Assembly: GCA_040758525.1 (NCBI GenBank)
Contig: JBFLVQ010000253.1
Span: 1 to 11,922 of the forward strand
DNA length: 11,922 nucleotides
Direction of reading: 5' to 3'
Origin: JBFLVQ01 sp040758525
GTDB taxonomy: Bacteria > Acidobacteriota > Blastocatellia > Chloracidobacteriales > JADJPF01
Shown here one piece after another: positions 1-6,113 of this stretch (its first letter is position 1; each line of letters begins with the position of its first letter). Made by a program: the position numbers and the translations under genes. The notes beneath the pieces are model-generated. The model did no database searches. It saw only the letters and a program-made list of their open reading frames with translations, and had not been told where the DNA came from.

Positions 1-2070
1 AATGAAAGGGCGAAACCCGTTTAGGCTAACAGCTCCATCGGGGGTCTGAATAACAATAGGAACTCCTCCAATTACCTTCCCGATTGCGCCAGGTGGCAGT
101 ATCAGAGTACGTTTGGTAATGAGGTCAGCCAGTTCAGCATTAAAGAATGTCAGTGAACCATAAACTCGTCGGTTTTGAAATCTCACCGATGCCTCATAGT
201 TAACCAGACTCTCTGGACTGAGCGCAGCAACGCGTTTGCCAGTAGAGCGGGCGGCTAGATCATCACTAGTTCCAACCATACCGCCTAGTGTGGCTACCTC
301 ATCAGGAAGCACTTCAAATCCAAACGCGGTATTGCCCCGTGTTCCCAAATCTACTGTGTTAGGAGCGCGGAAACCACGACTGATGCTACCGGCTACAGTA
401 AGATACTGGTTGATAAAACCTACTGCTTCAAAGTTGAAGGTAAAATCATCAACACGTGTAGAACTATTTGGCACTGTAGGCCGACCTTTAGCATCCAAAG
501 GATTCTTCTCCGCAAAGGTCTTGAAGAAGAAGGCACTATAACGAATTCCGCCATTCAATCGTAGCTTTCCTGGTAGTAGCTCTACAGTATCTTGAATGTA
601 TGCGCCATATGATTGGTAACGTGATCCGTTTGGAATAGTACGTTCTGTTGTGCCAGGGGGGATTTTACTATCTAGATATTCATCATAAAGCTCGCCGCCA
701 AAGGTGAGAAATTGATAACTACCTAGATGAGTAGTTGCCTGCACAGTATAGCCGAAAACATCTGCATTCTTAGATTCTTGCTGTGGTGGGCTGGGTAGAA
801 AAAACTGTAGCCGGTTATCTTCACGTTGATGATTATAGGAGAAGTTTCCTGATAAAGAATCAAATGGTCCTAGGTTCTGTTTCTCATAATGTAGATAGAA
901 GAAATCAAACCTTAGCGGAGAGAAATGAGCTTCAAATCCTGGGTCGCCACCTCTCACGATATCGTAGCGGTTGAGATCTCGCAACTCGGTATGAGTATAG
1001 AAGGCAGATAGTTGCTGATCTGCAGCGGGCTTCCATAAAAATTTACCAAACCCGCCATAATGCTTGTAGTTGGTATCTTGTAGCCTATTGCCAAACAGTT
1101 TGGAAGAGAGTCCAAATAGACGTGTCACAGTAGCATGAGAATCTACCCCCTGGCCAGTGCGTAACTCGTCTATACGACGACCAAAACCACTGACAATTAA
1201 ACCTATATTTCTATTGCCAAAGTTAAGCTTAAAATCGCCGCCTACAGCTAAGTCAGCGCTACTAAAGAAGGAGCCTAACTTACCGTGAAACTCAAAGCCT
1301 TTAGCAAATAGTTTAGGCTTTTCTGTCAACACATTGATTGTTCCACCTAATGCATCGCTGCCATATAAAGCCGAACTAGGTCCATATATCAGATCTATTC
1401 GCCGTGTAATACCTGGCTCGATCAATCCAACCAACTGCGTAGGTTCAGGTTTAGATATTGAGTTGCTAAAGCGTAGACCGTCAATTAAGGTCACTACTTG
1501 CTGAGCTGTCAGCCCTCTCATTGAGATTGAAGCTTGACCAGGAGTGGCCTCCACTATACGTATGCCCGCCTCTTCTTTAAGCAATTGTGGCAAGATTGTA
1601 CCGGAAATATGCTGTAGATCTTTTCCTGCAACACTCTCGATCTGTTGTGATGATTCAAAAGCCTCTTGTTCCTGTTGAATTGCTGCTTTAACAGTAAGGC
1701 CATCGGTGGATGTAGCAGTGGTTAAGATAATATCTAACGATTCTCCCCCCTCCTCTTGTGGCAGTTTAATGGCAGTACGAAAGATTTGAAAATTGGAATG
1801 CTCTACAACTATTTCGTAACTGCCGGGTCGTAGGTTATCAAGTTTGAACAGACCTTCTGCATTAGTAGTAGTACTGCCGATCAATTGTTGATCATTAGTG
1901 GGAGTAGCAGGAAATAACGAGATAGTCGCTCCTTTAACAGCGTTTTTAGCTTCATCACGCACTATCCCGCTTATGTTTGTAATACCATCCAGGCCAGCCG
2001 AGAAACTGGTAGTAATAAAACATAGAATAAGAGATAGAGATAATAAGATAGTAGTTAGCAATCTTTCCAT
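1..2070 (-). CDS. TonB-dependent outer-membrane receptor, N-terminal part (runs off the left edge)
   Basis: This is an outer-membrane beta-barrel receptor that would import a substrate, perhaps a metal chelate or carbohydrate, using TonB energy. I translated all 690 codons from the ATG at 2068-2070 to base 1 and found no stop, so the C-terminus is missing. The start is supported by AAGGAG just upstream on the minus strand. Residues 1-25 are a signal peptide ending SFSA. Residues 32-118 form a carboxypeptidase-regulatory-like beta-sandwich (ISGIVRDEAKNAVKGATISL; later NLRPGSYEI). Residues 121-129 are a TonB-box-like stretch (DGLTVKA). The plug covers about 145-250, with SISMRG, VVTLIDGLR and YGPSSALYGSDALGGTINV. 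The rest is aromatic-rich barrel strands, including GFRAPN. The family and plug are clear; the substrate cannot be told from sequence. The gene is divergent from the FHA gene. Confidence 0.95.
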   Translation of the reverse strand, partial: MERLLTTILLSLSLILCFITTSFSAGLDGITNISGIVRDEAKNAVKGATISLFPATPTNDQQLIGSTTTNAEGLFKLDNLRPGSYEIVVEHSNFQIFRTAIKLPQEEGGESLDIILTTATSTDGLTVKAAIQQEQEAFESSQQIESVAGKDLQHISGTILPQLLKEEAGIRIVEATPGQASISMRGLTAQQVVTLIDGLRFSNSISKPEPTQLVGLIEPGITRRIDLIYGPSSALYGSDALGGTINVLTEKPKLFAKGFEFHGKLGSFFSSADLAVGGDFKLNFGNRNIGLIVSGFGRRIDELRTGQGVDSHATVTRLFGLSSKLFGNRLQDTNYKHYGGFGKFLWKPAADQQLSAFYTHTELRDLNRYDIVRGGDPGFEAHFSPLRFDFFYLHYEKQNLGPFDSLSGNFSYNHQREDNRLQFFLPSPPQQESKNADVFGYTVQATTHLGSYQFLTFGGELYDEYLDSKIPPGTTERTIPNGSRYQSYGAYIQDTVELLPGKLRLNGGIRYSAFFFKTFAEKNPLDAKGRPTVPNSSTRVDDFTFNFEAVGFINQYLTVAGSISRGFRAPNTVDLGTRGNTAFGFEVLPDEVATLGGMVGTSDDLAARSTGKRVAALSPESLVNYEASVRFQNRRVYGSLTFFNAELADLITKRTLILPPGAIGKVIGGVPIVIQTPDGAVSLNGFRPFI

Positions 2071-2129
2071 ACACTCTCCTTGAAGTGTCAAGCTACTTAA
2101 AAACAACCAATGGTCCTGCCAAAAAGAAA

Positions 2130-2154
2130 GGGCTAACCTTCTATGGTCTCGCCC
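2130..2154 (-). other. Possible leader hairpin of the TonB receptor mRNA
   Basis: On the plus strand GGGC (2130-2133) pairs with GCCC (2151-2154). Inside it ACC (2136-2138) pairs with GGT (2145-2147) around a six-base loop. It lies about 60 bases upstream of the receptor start codon and would be in its leader RNA. It could be a regulatory structure, but the pairing is short and could be chance. Confidence 0.25.
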
Positions 2155-2303
2155 ATAAAAGCAATAGGCGTGCCGTCTTGATAAGGTGATCGTTGCGATT
2201 GGGTAACTTATTGTATCGATAATGGTTGTTATAGTAGTGAGGATCTCCTCTGGAGCGCCAAAATCTGAAGTCTGGATTACTATTCTAGAATCTAGATGGG
2301 CTG

Positions 2304-2324
2304 TTAATTGATCTAGATAATTAA
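2304..2324. promoter_or_regulatory. Imperfect palindrome, possible operator
   Basis: TTAATT, one unpaired G, ATCTAGAT, then AATTAA form a 10+10 inverted repeat with a single bulged base. TTCTAGAATCTAGAT at 2283-2297 lies just upstream, so three CTAG-centred palindromes fall within about 35 bases of the divergent spacer. This could be a binding site for a dimeric regulator of the receptor. It matches no operator consensus I know well. Confidence 0.3.
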
Positions 2325-2362
2325 TCTTGAAGCTTTGATAAAGCAGGGTTTGCCTTTGATCG

Positions 2363-2378
2363 ATTATCTTGAGATAAT
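2363..2378. promoter_or_regulatory. Perfect 7-bp inverted repeat, possible operator
   Basis: ATTATCT (2363-2369), TG, AGATAAT (2372-2378) is a perfect palindrome about 60 bases upstream of the FHA gene start and about 290 bases from the receptor start. The ATTATC/GATAAT half-sites recall Fur-box hexamers, but their orientation is reversed compared with the standard Fur box, so I do not call it Fur. An operator for one or both divergent genes is inference. Confidence 0.35.
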
Positions 2379-2439
2379 TTCACCAGACAAAACTATTTTT
2401 AATATTTGAAAGATTGGTATTACCAACAACGATAACGGT

Positions 2440-3096
2440 ATGAGGAAGTGCCTCAAGTGTAAAACAGTAAACCCATCTTCTACCCATATCTGTGTCAATT
2501 GTGGGATAACACTGGATACGGCAGAACAGGAGACTGCTCCAACCGGATGGCAGCCAGCAGTAGATGGGAGTGTTTGTACTTATTGCCAATCAGTAAATGA
2601 TCCTACCTGGCTCTATTGTGAGAAGTGTGGGACACGGCTTAATAAAGTTGGCAATCATGATAATAACAAAGCCGATGGCCTGATCAGTTGTGTAATCTGT
2701 GGTTATGTTAACCTACCAAGCGAGGGTCTATGTATTGCCTGTGGCACACCACTACCGGTCAATGACACCCTCTCAATGGGTTCGACTCCGCTCGCTAAAC
2801 CAACGGTAGTCTCTGGGCGATTACGGCTTATCTCAGAGAATGATGAAGAGGGTGAAGTTTACAAGCTCAGTGAGAATGAGACAGTGATCGGTCGTAGTAA
2901 AGGTGACCTACGATTTCCCCATGATGGTTATATGTCCAGCAGACATGCACGTATTGTCTGTCGTGGTGGGCGCTTCACGCTTATCGATGAGCAGTCCCAT
3001 AATGGTACTTTTATACGGATAAAAGGCGAAGTTGAACTAAAACATGGTGATGTAATAAGGATTGGTAAACAGGTTTTTCGCGTTGAAGTGAGTTGA
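2440..3096 (+). CDS. Protein with three zinc ribbons and a C-terminal FHA domain
   Basis: This 218-residue cytoplasmic protein probably binds phosphothreonine partners through its FHA domain. Three CxxC...CxxC zinc ribbons come first: Cys 4/7/18/21, 46/49/60/63 and 84/87/98/101. Each pair-to-pair spacing is ten residues and most end in CG(T/I). A linker at about 104-125 follows. The FHA domain runs from about 127 to 216, with the conserved GRS (151-153), SSRHA (166-170) and HNGT (187-190) that contact the phosphopeptide. No membrane segment is seen. The ATG at 2440 is the only usual start: an in-frame stop lies at 2407-2409, and no clear Shine-Dalgarno precedes it. FHA proteins usually act with Ser/Thr kinases, but none is in this window. 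The partner is unknown; the domain calls are sure. Confidence 0.9.
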   Translation: MRKCLKCKTVNPSSTHICVNCGITLDTAEQETAPTGWQPAVDGSVCTYCQSVNDPTWLYCEKCGTRLNKVGNHDNNKADGLISCVICGYVNLPSEGLCIACGTPLPVNDTLSMGSTPLAKPTVVSGRLRLISENDEEGEVYKLSENETVIGRSKGDLRFPHDGYMSSRHARIVCRGGRFTLIDEQSHNGTFIRIKGEVELKHGDVIRIGKQVFRVEVS

Positions 3097-3125
3097 ATAT
3101 ATTTTTTGAGTAATGATCAACTGTG

Positions 3126-3548
3126 CTAATGCTGCATAAGCAAGTAGGCGATCTGTCGATTTAGCGCATCCAACGCGGCAGCAGCAACCGCCTGTTTGTA
3201 CAAATCTTGCTCAGCTACTACTACACCAACAACTTTGGTATGCCGACCAGATCTTAAAATTCCTGCCGTTACAACAAAAAGATTCTGACCTTGATCTAAG
3301 AAGATAGGTTGTATTTGATCGACGCCAAGCAGTTGGAGTTCTAATGCTTCCCCAGTAAATGCGATTAGTGCTTGATTCACGCTATCAAAGGTGGCTTGCG
3401 CAATAGTCGCCTGTGACTCACTCTTGAGTCCTTCAAATTGACCCAAAAAATCGACAGAACCGAGTTGAAGCACTACTCTAGCACAACACCTGTCTTCACA
3501 TTCATTGATAAAAAGATCAACCCTCGCTAATTTTAGCCTTACTGACAC
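3126..3548 (-). CDS. Small conserved-looking protein of unknown function
   Basis: I do not recognise this 140-residue protein, but the frame looks real: it fills the gap between two genes and has an alternating strand/helix pattern. It has no signal peptide or membrane segment. Two similar helices appear, around 48-61 (ATIAQATFDSVNQAL) and 119-133 (QAVAAAALDALNRQI). Each is preceded or followed by beta-like hydrophobic stretches (RVVLQLG, LFVVTAGIL, VVGVVV), which suggests a duplicated alpha-beta unit. Cysteines 17, 21 and 22 lie near the N-terminus. The start is GTG at 3548, with GGGGACAAG before it; no ATG, GTG or TTG lies further upstream before the in-frame stop at 3600-3602. It converges on the FHA gene with 29 bases between them and diverges from the membrane protein gene. 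Confidence 0.65.
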   Translation of the reverse strand: MSVRLKLARVDLFINECEDRCCARVVLQLGSVDFLGQFEGLKSESQATIAQATFDSVNQALIAFTGEALELQLLGVDQIQPIFLDQGQNLFVVTAGILRSGRHTKVVGVVVAEQDLYKQAVAAAALDALNRQIAYLLMQH

Positions 3549-3667
3549 CTTGTCCCCATATATCCAATAGCTAGTCTGGCAACACAGTCTACTCTGTTTT
3601 TAACGGATAAGTCCAGCAGTCTCCTTTTCTCCTCTCAATTGAATATAGACTTTGTGCGATAAAGTGC

Positions 3668-3696
3668 TTGACAGTGTTTTAAGAGAGAATTATCAT
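3668..3696 (+). promoter_or_regulatory. Strong sigma-70-type promoter giving a leaderless mRNA
   Basis: TTGACA (3668-3673) is a perfect -35 box. TATCAT (3691-3696) is a good -10 box and the spacer is 17 bases. Transcription should start about 7 bases after the -10 box, at about 3703-3704, which is the ATG of the membrane protein gene. No Shine-Dalgarno lies at a usable distance from that ATG, which fits leaderless translation. Confidence 0.7.
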
Positions 3697-3703
3697 CCGC
3701 ACT

Positions 3704-4333
3704 ATGGGTAGACTCTATAAGTTTCCAACGCCATCAGAGCCGCCGCCGCAGTACGAAACGCCCACACTGCAGGCACGTGCACTAGACAATCTACGTTTTA
3801 TTCGGGAAACAATGGAGTCGGCTGCCTCTTTTACCGCAGTACCAGGATGGGGCGGAGTTATGATTGGGATTACTGCCTGTCTGGCAGCCTTGCTCTCAAC
3901 AGGACAGACAACCCTCTCAGGCTGGTTGATGATCTGGTTAATTGAGGCAGGTGTGGCGCTGGTAATTGGCGCCACAACAATGTTACGTAAAGCACGCACG
4001 GTAAATATGTCGCTTTTTACTGGACCAGGGCGCAAGTTTGTCTTAAGCCTCTTTCCCCCTATGATTGCTGGTGCGCTACTCACGGTTGTGCTTTATCAAG
4101 CTGGATTGGATAGTGTTATCCCCGGTATGTGGCTTCTACTTTATGGCACTGGTGTTGTGACTGGGGGTGCCTTCTCAGTCAAGATTGTGCCAGTAATGGG
4201 ACTCTGCTTTATGCTTTTAGGTACAATCGCTTTCTTCTGTCCACTAGCTTGGGGAGATGCTTTTATGGCGGCTGGCTTTGGTGGCTTGCATATAATTTTT
4301 GGTTTTATTATTGCACGGAGGCACGGTGGCTAA
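3704..4333 (+). CDS. Six-helix integral membrane protein of unknown function
   Basis: This is a 209-residue inner-membrane protein. A proline-rich cytoplasmic-looking tail (residues 1-45) is followed by about six hydrophobic segments at roughly 48-66, 72-92, 112-132, 137-158, 162-180 and 184-203. It ends in the basic tail ARRHGG. It shows no known catalytic motif and I cannot give a function. It overlaps the next gene, a winged-helix regulator, by 8 bases, so the two are translationally coupled. Membrane protein plus winged-helix regulator is a pairing I associate with Acidobacteriota (inference, not checked). The ATG sits at the predicted transcription start of a strong promoter, so the mRNA is probably leaderless. 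No upstream ATG in this frame is a better start. Confidence 0.85.
   Translation: MGRLYKFPTPSEPPPQYETPTLQARALDNLRFIRETMESAASFTAVPGWGGVMIGITACLAALLSTGQTTLSGWLMIWLIEAGVALVIGATTMLRKARTVNMSLFTGPGRKFVLSLFPPMIAGALLTVVLYQAGLDSVIPGMWLLLYGTGVVTGGAFSVKIVPVMGLCFMLLGTIAFFCPLAWGDAFMAAGFGGLHIIFGFIIARRHGG
4317..4321 (+). promoter_or_regulatory. Ribosome-binding site that fixes the regulator start
   Basis: GGAGG lies inside the 3' end of the membrane protein gene, 4 bases before GTG at 4326. It supports this GTG over the ATG at 4299, which has no such site and would give a hydrophobic extension shared with the overlapping membrane protein frame. Confidence 0.6.
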
Positions 4334-4715
4334 ACAGAGCGCTTTATCCAAAGAAAATCAGAAAAATCGTGCCGAAATACCAGCTTTGCGTGGTGTACAC
4401 GATCAGGCTAAGGAGAGCGGTCCATTAGAACTAGATCGCCTCATTCATGAACGTTTGCGCCTGGGTATTATCAGCGCCCTCGCTGTTAATGAGTCTTTGA
4501 GCTTCAATGATCTGAAAAAATTGATGAATACCACAGATGGTAATCTTAGTGTACACGCACGTAAGTTAGAAGAGGCACAGTATATTGCTTGTAATAAATA
4601 TTTTGATGGACGCACACCTAAGACCGAGTACCGTATTACTCCTGCCGGTCGTCGTGCCTTAGAACGCTACCTGGATCATATGGAAGCCTTGATCAAGGTT
4701 ATGCGAGAACGCTGA
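4326..4715 (+). CDS. Winged-helix transcriptional regulator (MarR/HTH_34-like)
   Basis: This 129-residue protein binds DNA through one winged helix. A polar N-terminal tail (1-34) is followed by HERLRLGIISAL (41-52), then the helix-turn-helix at about 57-87 (LSFNDLKKLM, then DGNLSVHARKLEEA as recognition helix). A wing follows at about 90-105 (FDGRTPKTEYRIT), and an amphipathic C-terminal helix (110-127) is probably for dimerisation. No ligand-binding domain is present. The start is GTG, chosen for its GGAGG site; it overlaps the membrane protein stop by 8 bases. It sits in a likely operon with a membrane protein and a cis-prenyltransferase, so it may autoregulate that operon. The family is clear; the signal it senses and its targets are not. 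Confidence 0.9.
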   Translation: MAKQSALSKENQKNRAEIPALRGVHDQAKESGPLELDRLIHERLRLGIISALAVNESLSFNDLKKLMNTTDGNLSVHARKLEEAQYIACNKYFDGRTPKTEYRITPAGRRALERYLDHMEALIKVMRER

Positions 4716-4744
4716 TACAGTAACTTTTTTTAAGAGGTCACTTT

Positions 4745-5482
4745 ATGACACAAAGTTCTTTGTCAACTCAGAAGACATCGAGATTACATGTAGCAATCAT
4801 AATGGATGGTAATGGGCGCTGGGCGAGGGCGCGAGGTTTACCAAGAGTAGCGGGTCACCGTATGGGGGCAACCGCGGTTCGGCGTATAGTAGAAGCTGCT
4901 ATGGAGTTGGAGATAGGAACATTGACTCTTTATGCCTTTTCTGTTGACAACTGGCAACGTCCAACACGTGAAGTTGCCCTACTGATGCGACTATTTCGCG
5001 CCTATTTACACGCGGAAACTAATGCCTGTAGAGAGCATGGAATTCGTATAGATGTGATAGGAAGGCGTGATCGTCTACCGGTTGCGCTACATAATGCGAT
5101 AAAGATGGCAGAAAGCGCCACCATAGAAGGCAAGCGGTTGTGCCTACGTATCGCGGTTGACTACTCCTCGCGCGACGCAATTTTAAATGCGGCGCGGCAA
5201 TTAGGTCATAGTGAGGAGAAAAATGGAGTTTCGCGCGAAACCTTCTCAAGTTTACTTACTGGTGCAAAGGGCGCCGCAGTGCCTGATGTCGATCTACTTA
5301 TTCGCACTGGCGGCGAACAGCGATTAAGTGATTTCCTTTTATGGGAGAGTGCCTATGCAGAACTCTATTTCACCACCTGTATGTGGCCAGATTTTGGCAG
5401 CGCTGATTTAGCCGCAGCGGTGAGGGAGTTTCAAACCCGTGAACGTCGCTTTGGCCGTGTAACAGAAGCGGCAGTTGGTTAA
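4745..5482 (+). CDS. uppS: Isoprenyl transferase (UppS family), divergent
   Basis: This cis-prenyltransferase condenses isopentenyl diphosphate onto an allylic diphosphate to make a long polyprenyl diphosphate, the lipid carrier for cell-wall and glycan synthesis. At 245 residues it is close to the E. coli enzyme. Conserved features include HVAIIMDGNGRWA (15-27) with catalytic Asp21, GHRMG (37-41), AFSVDNW (64-70), RTGGE (187-191), RLSDFLLWE (193-201) and Glu206 in AYAELYF. Two deviations stand out: the usual SENW is VDNW, and the family's NYGGR is DYSSR (139-143). These and the lack of pyrH, frr or cdsA nearby suggest a second, specialised copy rather than the housekeeping gene (inference). 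AAGAGGT before the ATG is a fair ribosome site. A 29-base gap to the regulator supports an operon. Confidence 0.9.
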   Translation: MTQSSLSTQKTSRLHVAIIMDGNGRWARARGLPRVAGHRMGATAVRRIVEAAMELEIGTLTLYAFSVDNWQRPTREVALLMRLFRAYLHAETNACREHGIRIDVIGRRDRLPVALHNAIKMAESATIEGKRLCLRIAVDYSSRDAILNAARQLGHSEEKNGVSRETFSSLLTGAKGAAVPDVDLLIRTGGEQRLSDFLLWESAYAELYFTTCMWPDFGSADLAAAVREFQTRERRFGRVTEAAVG

Positions 5483-5518
5483 TTGACAAATGCAGAATTT
5501 TCGCAAACAGACTTAACA

Positions 5519-5537
5519 CTTAGGTAACCTAAGGAGG
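5519..5537 (+). promoter_or_regulatory. Inverted repeat overlapping the Shine-Dalgarno of yjbQ
   Basis: CTTAGGT (5519-5525), A, ACCTAAG (5527-5533) is a perfect 7-bp inverted repeat with a single central base. Its right arm includes the first bases of the strong ribosome site AAGGAGG (5531-5537). Folded in RNA, it would partly hide the site; as DNA, it could be an operator. The AAGGAGG ends 6 bases before ATG 5544, which fixes that start. Confidence 0.4.
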
Positions 5538-5543
5538 CAGTTG

Positions 5544-5993
5544 ATGGTAACTAGTGAATCGGTTATGACTGAAGTAAAGATCTATCAAGAGACATTCGGA
5601 ACTGATACTACCGGACAGGGATTTACCGACATTACCGAACAGGTCTCGGCCATCGTCAAGCGTAGCAAAATAAAGACGGGGCTATGCACAGTATTCATTC
5701 AACACACCTCAGCAAGCCTGATTATTCAGGAGAATGCTGATCCAGCCGTACAGCGAGATCTAGCTCGTTGGATGGCTGCGCTTGTGCCTGAATCTGATGC
5801 TTGGGAGCATATCGAAGAAGGGCCTGATGATATGCCTAGTCATGTACGCACAATGCTTACTCGTACCTCAGAAATGATTCCTATTCAAGCTGCCCGCCTT
5901 GCCTTAGGAAGATGGCAATCGCTCTATTTATGGGAGCATCGTAGAGAAGCACGCACTCGTTTTATTATTGTGCAGATAACCGGGGTAGCTTAG
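5544..5993 (+). CDS. yjbQ: YjbQ-family protein (secondary thiamine-phosphate synthase type)
   Basis: This cytoplasmic protein of the YjbQ/UPF0047 family has 149 residues, slightly longer than the usual 135-140. Members show weak thiamine-phosphate synthase activity in some tests, but the true role is not settled. Family signatures are GLCTVFIQHTSASLIIQEN (46-64) with HTSAS at 54-58, EEGPDDMPSH (91-100) and LGRWQSLYLWEHR (121-133). The last is usually LGTWQGIYLWEHR. The strong AAGGAGG site points to ATG 5544; a TTG just before it and an ATG at 5565 are less likely. It follows the cis-prenyltransferase by 61 bases on the same strand and is followed at once by a strong hairpin, so it probably ends the operon. 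Confidence 0.9.
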   Translation: MVTSESVMTEVKIYQETFGTDTTGQGFTDITEQVSAIVKRSKIKTGLCTVFIQHTSASLIIQENADPAVQRDLARWMAALVPESDAWEHIEEGPDDMPSHVRTMLTRTSEMIPIQAARLALGRWQSLYLWEHRREARTRFIIVQITGVA

Positions 5994-5999
5994 AAATAT

Positions 6000-6060
6000 C
6001 TGAGGGCGCAGCGGCGGTCGGCTAAATTTGCCAAACTCTCTGTGATATCTGCGCCCTCAG
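6000..6060 (+). terminator. Stable 12-bp hairpin after yjbQ, without a U-tract
   Basis: CTGAGGGCGCAG (6000-6011) and CTGCGCCCTCAG (6049-6060) are perfect complements around a 37-base loop, starting 7 bases after the yjbQ stop codon. The stem is GC-rich (9 of 12 bases). No run of T follows on the plus strand, so it is not a classic intrinsic terminator. It may stop transcription with help, protect the mRNA 3' end, or be a small repeat element; ATATCTG also occurs at the left end of both arms. Confidence 0.5.
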
Positions 6061-6113
6061 TGGTTAAATATTCCGTTGCCTCGATTCCAACTTCTATTGG
6101 CTAAGGCGGCGGG

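Larger units (their letters stand above)
2071..2439. other. 369-base divergent intergenic region
   Basis: This spacer lies between the divergent TonB-dependent receptor and the FHA gene. I see no convincing open reading frame or tRNA in it. It holds several inverted repeats: a two-part hairpin near the receptor start, a cluster of CTAG-containing palindromes at 2283-2324, and a clean ATTATCT-TG-AGATAAT palindrome. No promoter with two good boxes stands out for either gene. The receptor's mRNA leader may be long and structured, but I could not match it to a known riboswitch. Confidence 0.6.

Noticed and set aside
236..541. Plus-strand open frame inside the TonB receptor gene
   Set aside because: The minus-strand frame here translates to clear receptor barrel sequence; the plus frame is its shadow and has low-complexity content.
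2161..2280. SAM, cobalamin or thiamine riboswitch on the minus strand before the receptor
   Set aside because: Only short fragments resemble class motifs (CTTATCAAGA; a weak B12-box-like stretch). The other core elements are missing.
4299..4325. ATG start that would lengthen the winged-helix regulator by nine residues
   Set aside because: No ribosome site precedes it. GTG 4326 has GGAGG and gives a normal N-terminus.
5483..5488. Perfect TTGACA after the cis-prenyltransferase stop, as a promoter for yjbQ
   Set aside because: The bases 16-18 downstream are not like a -10 box, so it is probably chance.
5541..5543. TTG as the start of yjbQ
   Set aside because: The ATG directly after it is a better start at good spacing from AAGGAGG.
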